Part shown: positions 13,844 to 15,269 of the stretch, piece by piece
Layout of the letters: each line of letters begins with the position of its first letter
Position numbering within the stretch: the first letter of the stretch is position 1
NCBI GenBank assembly: GCA_002366795.1
Contig: DFBX01000074.1
Coordinates: forward strand, 1 to 15,269
Length of the DNA: 15,269 nt
Origin: Rhodobacteraceae bacterium UBA3069
Lineage (GTDB): Bacteria > Pseudomonadota > Alphaproteobacteria > Rhodobacterales > Rhodobacteraceae
Direction of reading: 5' to 3'
Program-made: the position numbers and the translations under genes
The notes under the pieces: model-generated
The model's input: only the letters and a program-made list of their open reading frames with translations
Databases searched by the model: none
What the model was told of the DNA's origin: nothing

Positions 13844-13859
13844 GGAAACCGTCGTTTCC
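13844..13859. promoter_or_regulatory. GGAAAC-N4-GTTTCC inverted repeat in divergent promoter region
   Basis: Perfect 6-bp arms with four bases between (CGTC), centred in the 117-bp gap between the I78 lipoprotein and the formaldehyde dehydrogenase. It sits where an operator would reach both promoters. I do not recognise the binding factor. Confidence 0.35.
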
Positions 13860-13910
13860 ACAGTTGCAAAGCGGGTTCGATTGCACCACGGTTCCGGCAA
13901 TTACATCAAA

Positions 13911-13917
13911 AAGGAGG
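13911..13917 (+). promoter_or_regulatory. Full Shine-Dalgarno of the class III alcohol dehydrogenase
   Basis: AAGGAGG, eight bases before ATG 13926. It sets the start inside a longer open frame and suggests strong translation. Confidence 0.7.
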
Positions 13918-13925
13918 TCGCTGTC

Positions 13926-15056
13926 ATGCGCACCAAGGCAGCCGTGGCCATCGAGGCCGGAAAACCGCTTCAAATCATGGAAGTGAACCTTGAAGGCCCG
14001 AAGGCGGGCGAGGTTCTGATCGAAATCAAGGCGACCGGCATCTGCCATACGGACGAGTTTACCCTGTCTGGCGCCGACCCCGAGGGGCTGTTCCCGTCGA
14101 TCTTGGGCCACGAGGGCGCGGGCATCGTGATGGAAGTGGGTGAGGGCGTCACGACGCTTAAACCGGGCGATCACGTGATCCCGCTTTACACCCCCGAATG
14201 CCGCGAGTGCTATTCCTGCCTGTCCGGCAAGACCAACCTTTGCACCGCGATCCGCAACACGCAAGGCCAAGGCCTGATGCCCGACGGGACCACGCGGTTT
14301 TCGATGCTGGATGGCACGCCGATCTATCACTACATGGGCTGCTCGACCTTTGCGAACCACACCGTGATGCCGGAAATCGCACTGGCCAAAGTGCGAGAAG
14401 ACGCGCCATTCGACAAGATCTGTTACATTGGTTGCGGTGTCACCACGGGCATCGGGTCGGTGATCAACACCGCTGGGGTCGAAATCGGCTCGACCGCCGC
14501 CGTGTTCGGTCTGGGCGGGATCGGCCTGAACGTGATCCAGGGCCTGCGCATGGCCGGCGCGGACATGATCATCGGTGTCGATCTGAATGACGACAAAGAG
14601 GAAATGGCACGCAAGTTCGGCATGACCCATTTCATCAACCCGAAAAAGATCGACGGCACCGTCGTCGAAGAGATCGTCGGGTTGACCCAACGCGGCATCG
14701 ACCATATCGGCGGCGTGGATTATTCCTTTGATGCGACCGGTAACGTGCAGGTGATGCGCGATGCGCTGGAATGTTCGCACCGCGGTTGGGGCGTGTCCGT
14801 CGTGATCGGCGTGGCGCCTGCCGGCGCCGAAATCAGCACCCGCCCGTTCCAGTTGGTCACCGGCCGCGTCTGGAAAGGCACCGCATTTGGCGGGGCGAAG
14901 GGGCGGACGGATGTTCCGAAGATCGTGGATTGGTATATGGACGGGAAGGTGGAAATCGATCCGATGATCACGCACACCATGCCTTTGGAGGACATCAACA
15001 CGGCGTTCGACCTGATGCATGCGGGCGAGTCGATCCGGTCGGTGGTGATTTACTGA
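13926..15056 (+). CDS. frmA: S-(hydroxymethyl)glutathione dehydrogenase / class III alcohol dehydrogenase
   Basis: Zinc, NAD-dependent enzyme oxidising S-hydroxymethylglutathione, the glutathione adduct of formaldehyde, to S-formylglutathione; the family also reduces S-nitrosoglutathione. The 376-aa length is standard. Catalytic zinc ligands are Cys40, His62 (GHEGAG) with Glu63, and Cys170; structural zinc Cys are 92, 95, 98 and 106. The NAD motif GLGGIG is at 195-200 with Asp219 (GVDLNDD) selecting NAD. The RNTQGQGLMPDG segment is typical of class III. The start is set by a full AAGGAGG at 13911-13917. Also named adhI or flhA in related bacteria. No S-formylglutathione hydrolase gene follows in the window; a terminator closes the unit, so it appears to be transcribed alone. 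Confidence 0.96.
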   Translation: MRTKAAVAIEAGKPLQIMEVNLEGPKAGEVLIEIKATGICHTDEFTLSGADPEGLFPSILGHEGAGIVMEVGEGVTTLKPGDHVIPLYTPECRECYSCLSGKTNLCTAIRNTQGQGLMPDGTTRFSMLDGTPIYHYMGCSTFANHTVMPEIALAKVREDAPFDKICYIGCGVTTGIGSVINTAGVEIGSTAAVFGLGGIGLNVIQGLRMAGADMIIGVDLNDDKEEMARKFGMTHFINPKKIDGTVVEEIVGLTQRGIDHIGGVDYSFDATGNVQVMRDALECSHRGWGVSVVIGVAPAGAEISTRPFQLVTGRVWKGTAFGGAKGRTDVPKIVDWYMDGKVEIDPMITHTMPLEDINTAFDLMHAGESIRSVVIY

Positions 15057-15086
15057 TACAGATCAGGCCGTTACGAAATGGATTGG

Positions 15087-15115
15087 GGGCGGGTCTGAAC
15101 GGGCCTGCCCTTTTT
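15087..15115 (+). terminator. Rho-independent terminator after class III alcohol dehydrogenase
   Basis: Nine-base-pair stem (GGGCGGGTC with GGCCTGCCC, two G-U pairs) and a six-base loop, followed by five T at 15111-15115. It begins 30 bases after the stop codon. Confidence 0.8.
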
Positions 15116-15269
15116 CGTTGGTGAAAGGTGAACGGCGCGGGCGGGGCGCGGGGGCCGAAAAATTCCGCAGGTCAGAACTCTGATTTTATTATACCCCTAT
15201 CCCTCAAAAACCCGAAGATTTTGATCTGATATGATGCGGAAGTTATCGGTGACCTGATTTCGGAAGTCC
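15116..15269. other. Non-coding 3' end of window, AT-rich
   Basis: No convincing reading frame is present. After a GC-rich stretch to about 15155, the sequence from about 15180 turns AT-rich, with a TATTATAC run near 15187-15194 that could belong to a promoter for a gene beyond the window. A 7-bp inverted repeat, CAGGTCA at 15168-15174 and TGACCTG at 15250-15256, flanks it. Confidence 0.4.

Noticed and set aside
15172..15183. TCAGA-AC-TCTGA short palindrome
   Set aside because: Arms of only five bases with no supporting position relative to a known gene.

Overview
The window looks like chromosomal DNA of a high-GC alphaproteobacterium, most likely a Rhodobacteraceae/Roseobacter-group organism. 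The grounds are the DUF2794 protein, the gene-dense GC-rich layout, an alphaproteobacterial-type GTTC-N7-GTTC SOS box, and the phenylacetate gene set. No mobile element, CRISPR array, rRNA or tRNA was recognised. No stretch longer than 300 bases lacks a gene; the longest is the 3' end (about 210 bases).

Layout. (1) 42-1017, minus: a beta-class carbonic anhydrase followed by a small AT-rich gene of unknown function. (2) 1171-3887, plus: a small all-helical protein resembling an HPt domain that lacks the phospho-accepting histidine, then an M17 leucyl aminopeptidase translationally overlapped with an SH3/NlpC-P60 cysteine peptidase, a likely peptide or murein-peptide processing pair. (3) 3884-8108, minus: paaZ, a PaaX-type repressor, DUF2794, and a 3-hydroxyacyl-CoA dehydrogenase of the lambda-crystallin/carnitine dehydrogenase type. 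(4) 8226-11752, plus, divergent from paaZ: paaI, 3-oxoadipyl-CoA thiolase (paaJ/pcaF), paaK and a TetR-type regulator, tightly packed with overlapping starts and stops. (5) 11822-13480, minus: an ImuB-type Y-family polymerase homologue without imuA or dnaE2 beside it, preceded by a near-consensus SOS box. (6) 13551-13808, minus: an I78-family inhibitor-like lipoprotein. (7) 13926-15056, plus: glutathione-dependent formaldehyde dehydrogenase (class III ADH) with a full Shine-Dalgarno and a rho-independent terminator.

How the genes work together. Regions 3 and 4 form part of the aerobic phenylacetyl-CoA pathway. PaaK activates phenylacetate to its CoA ester. The epoxidase PaaABCDE and isomerase PaaG act next but are not in the window. 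PaaZ hydrolyses the oxepin ring and oxidises the aldehyde. PaaJ carries out thiolysis of the beta-ketoacyl-CoA intermediates, and PaaI rescues CoA from dead-end thioesters. The 117-bp paaZ/paaI divergent region holds an ACCG-N6-CGGT inverted repeat, a plausible operator for the TetR regulator.

Nothing here clearly amounts to a wholly new system. The points most worth a second look are a perfect 15-bp inverted repeat inside the paaZ coding sequence, the solitary imuB with its SOS box, the histidine-less HPt-like protein, and the presence of both PaaX- and PaaR-type regulators in one cluster.
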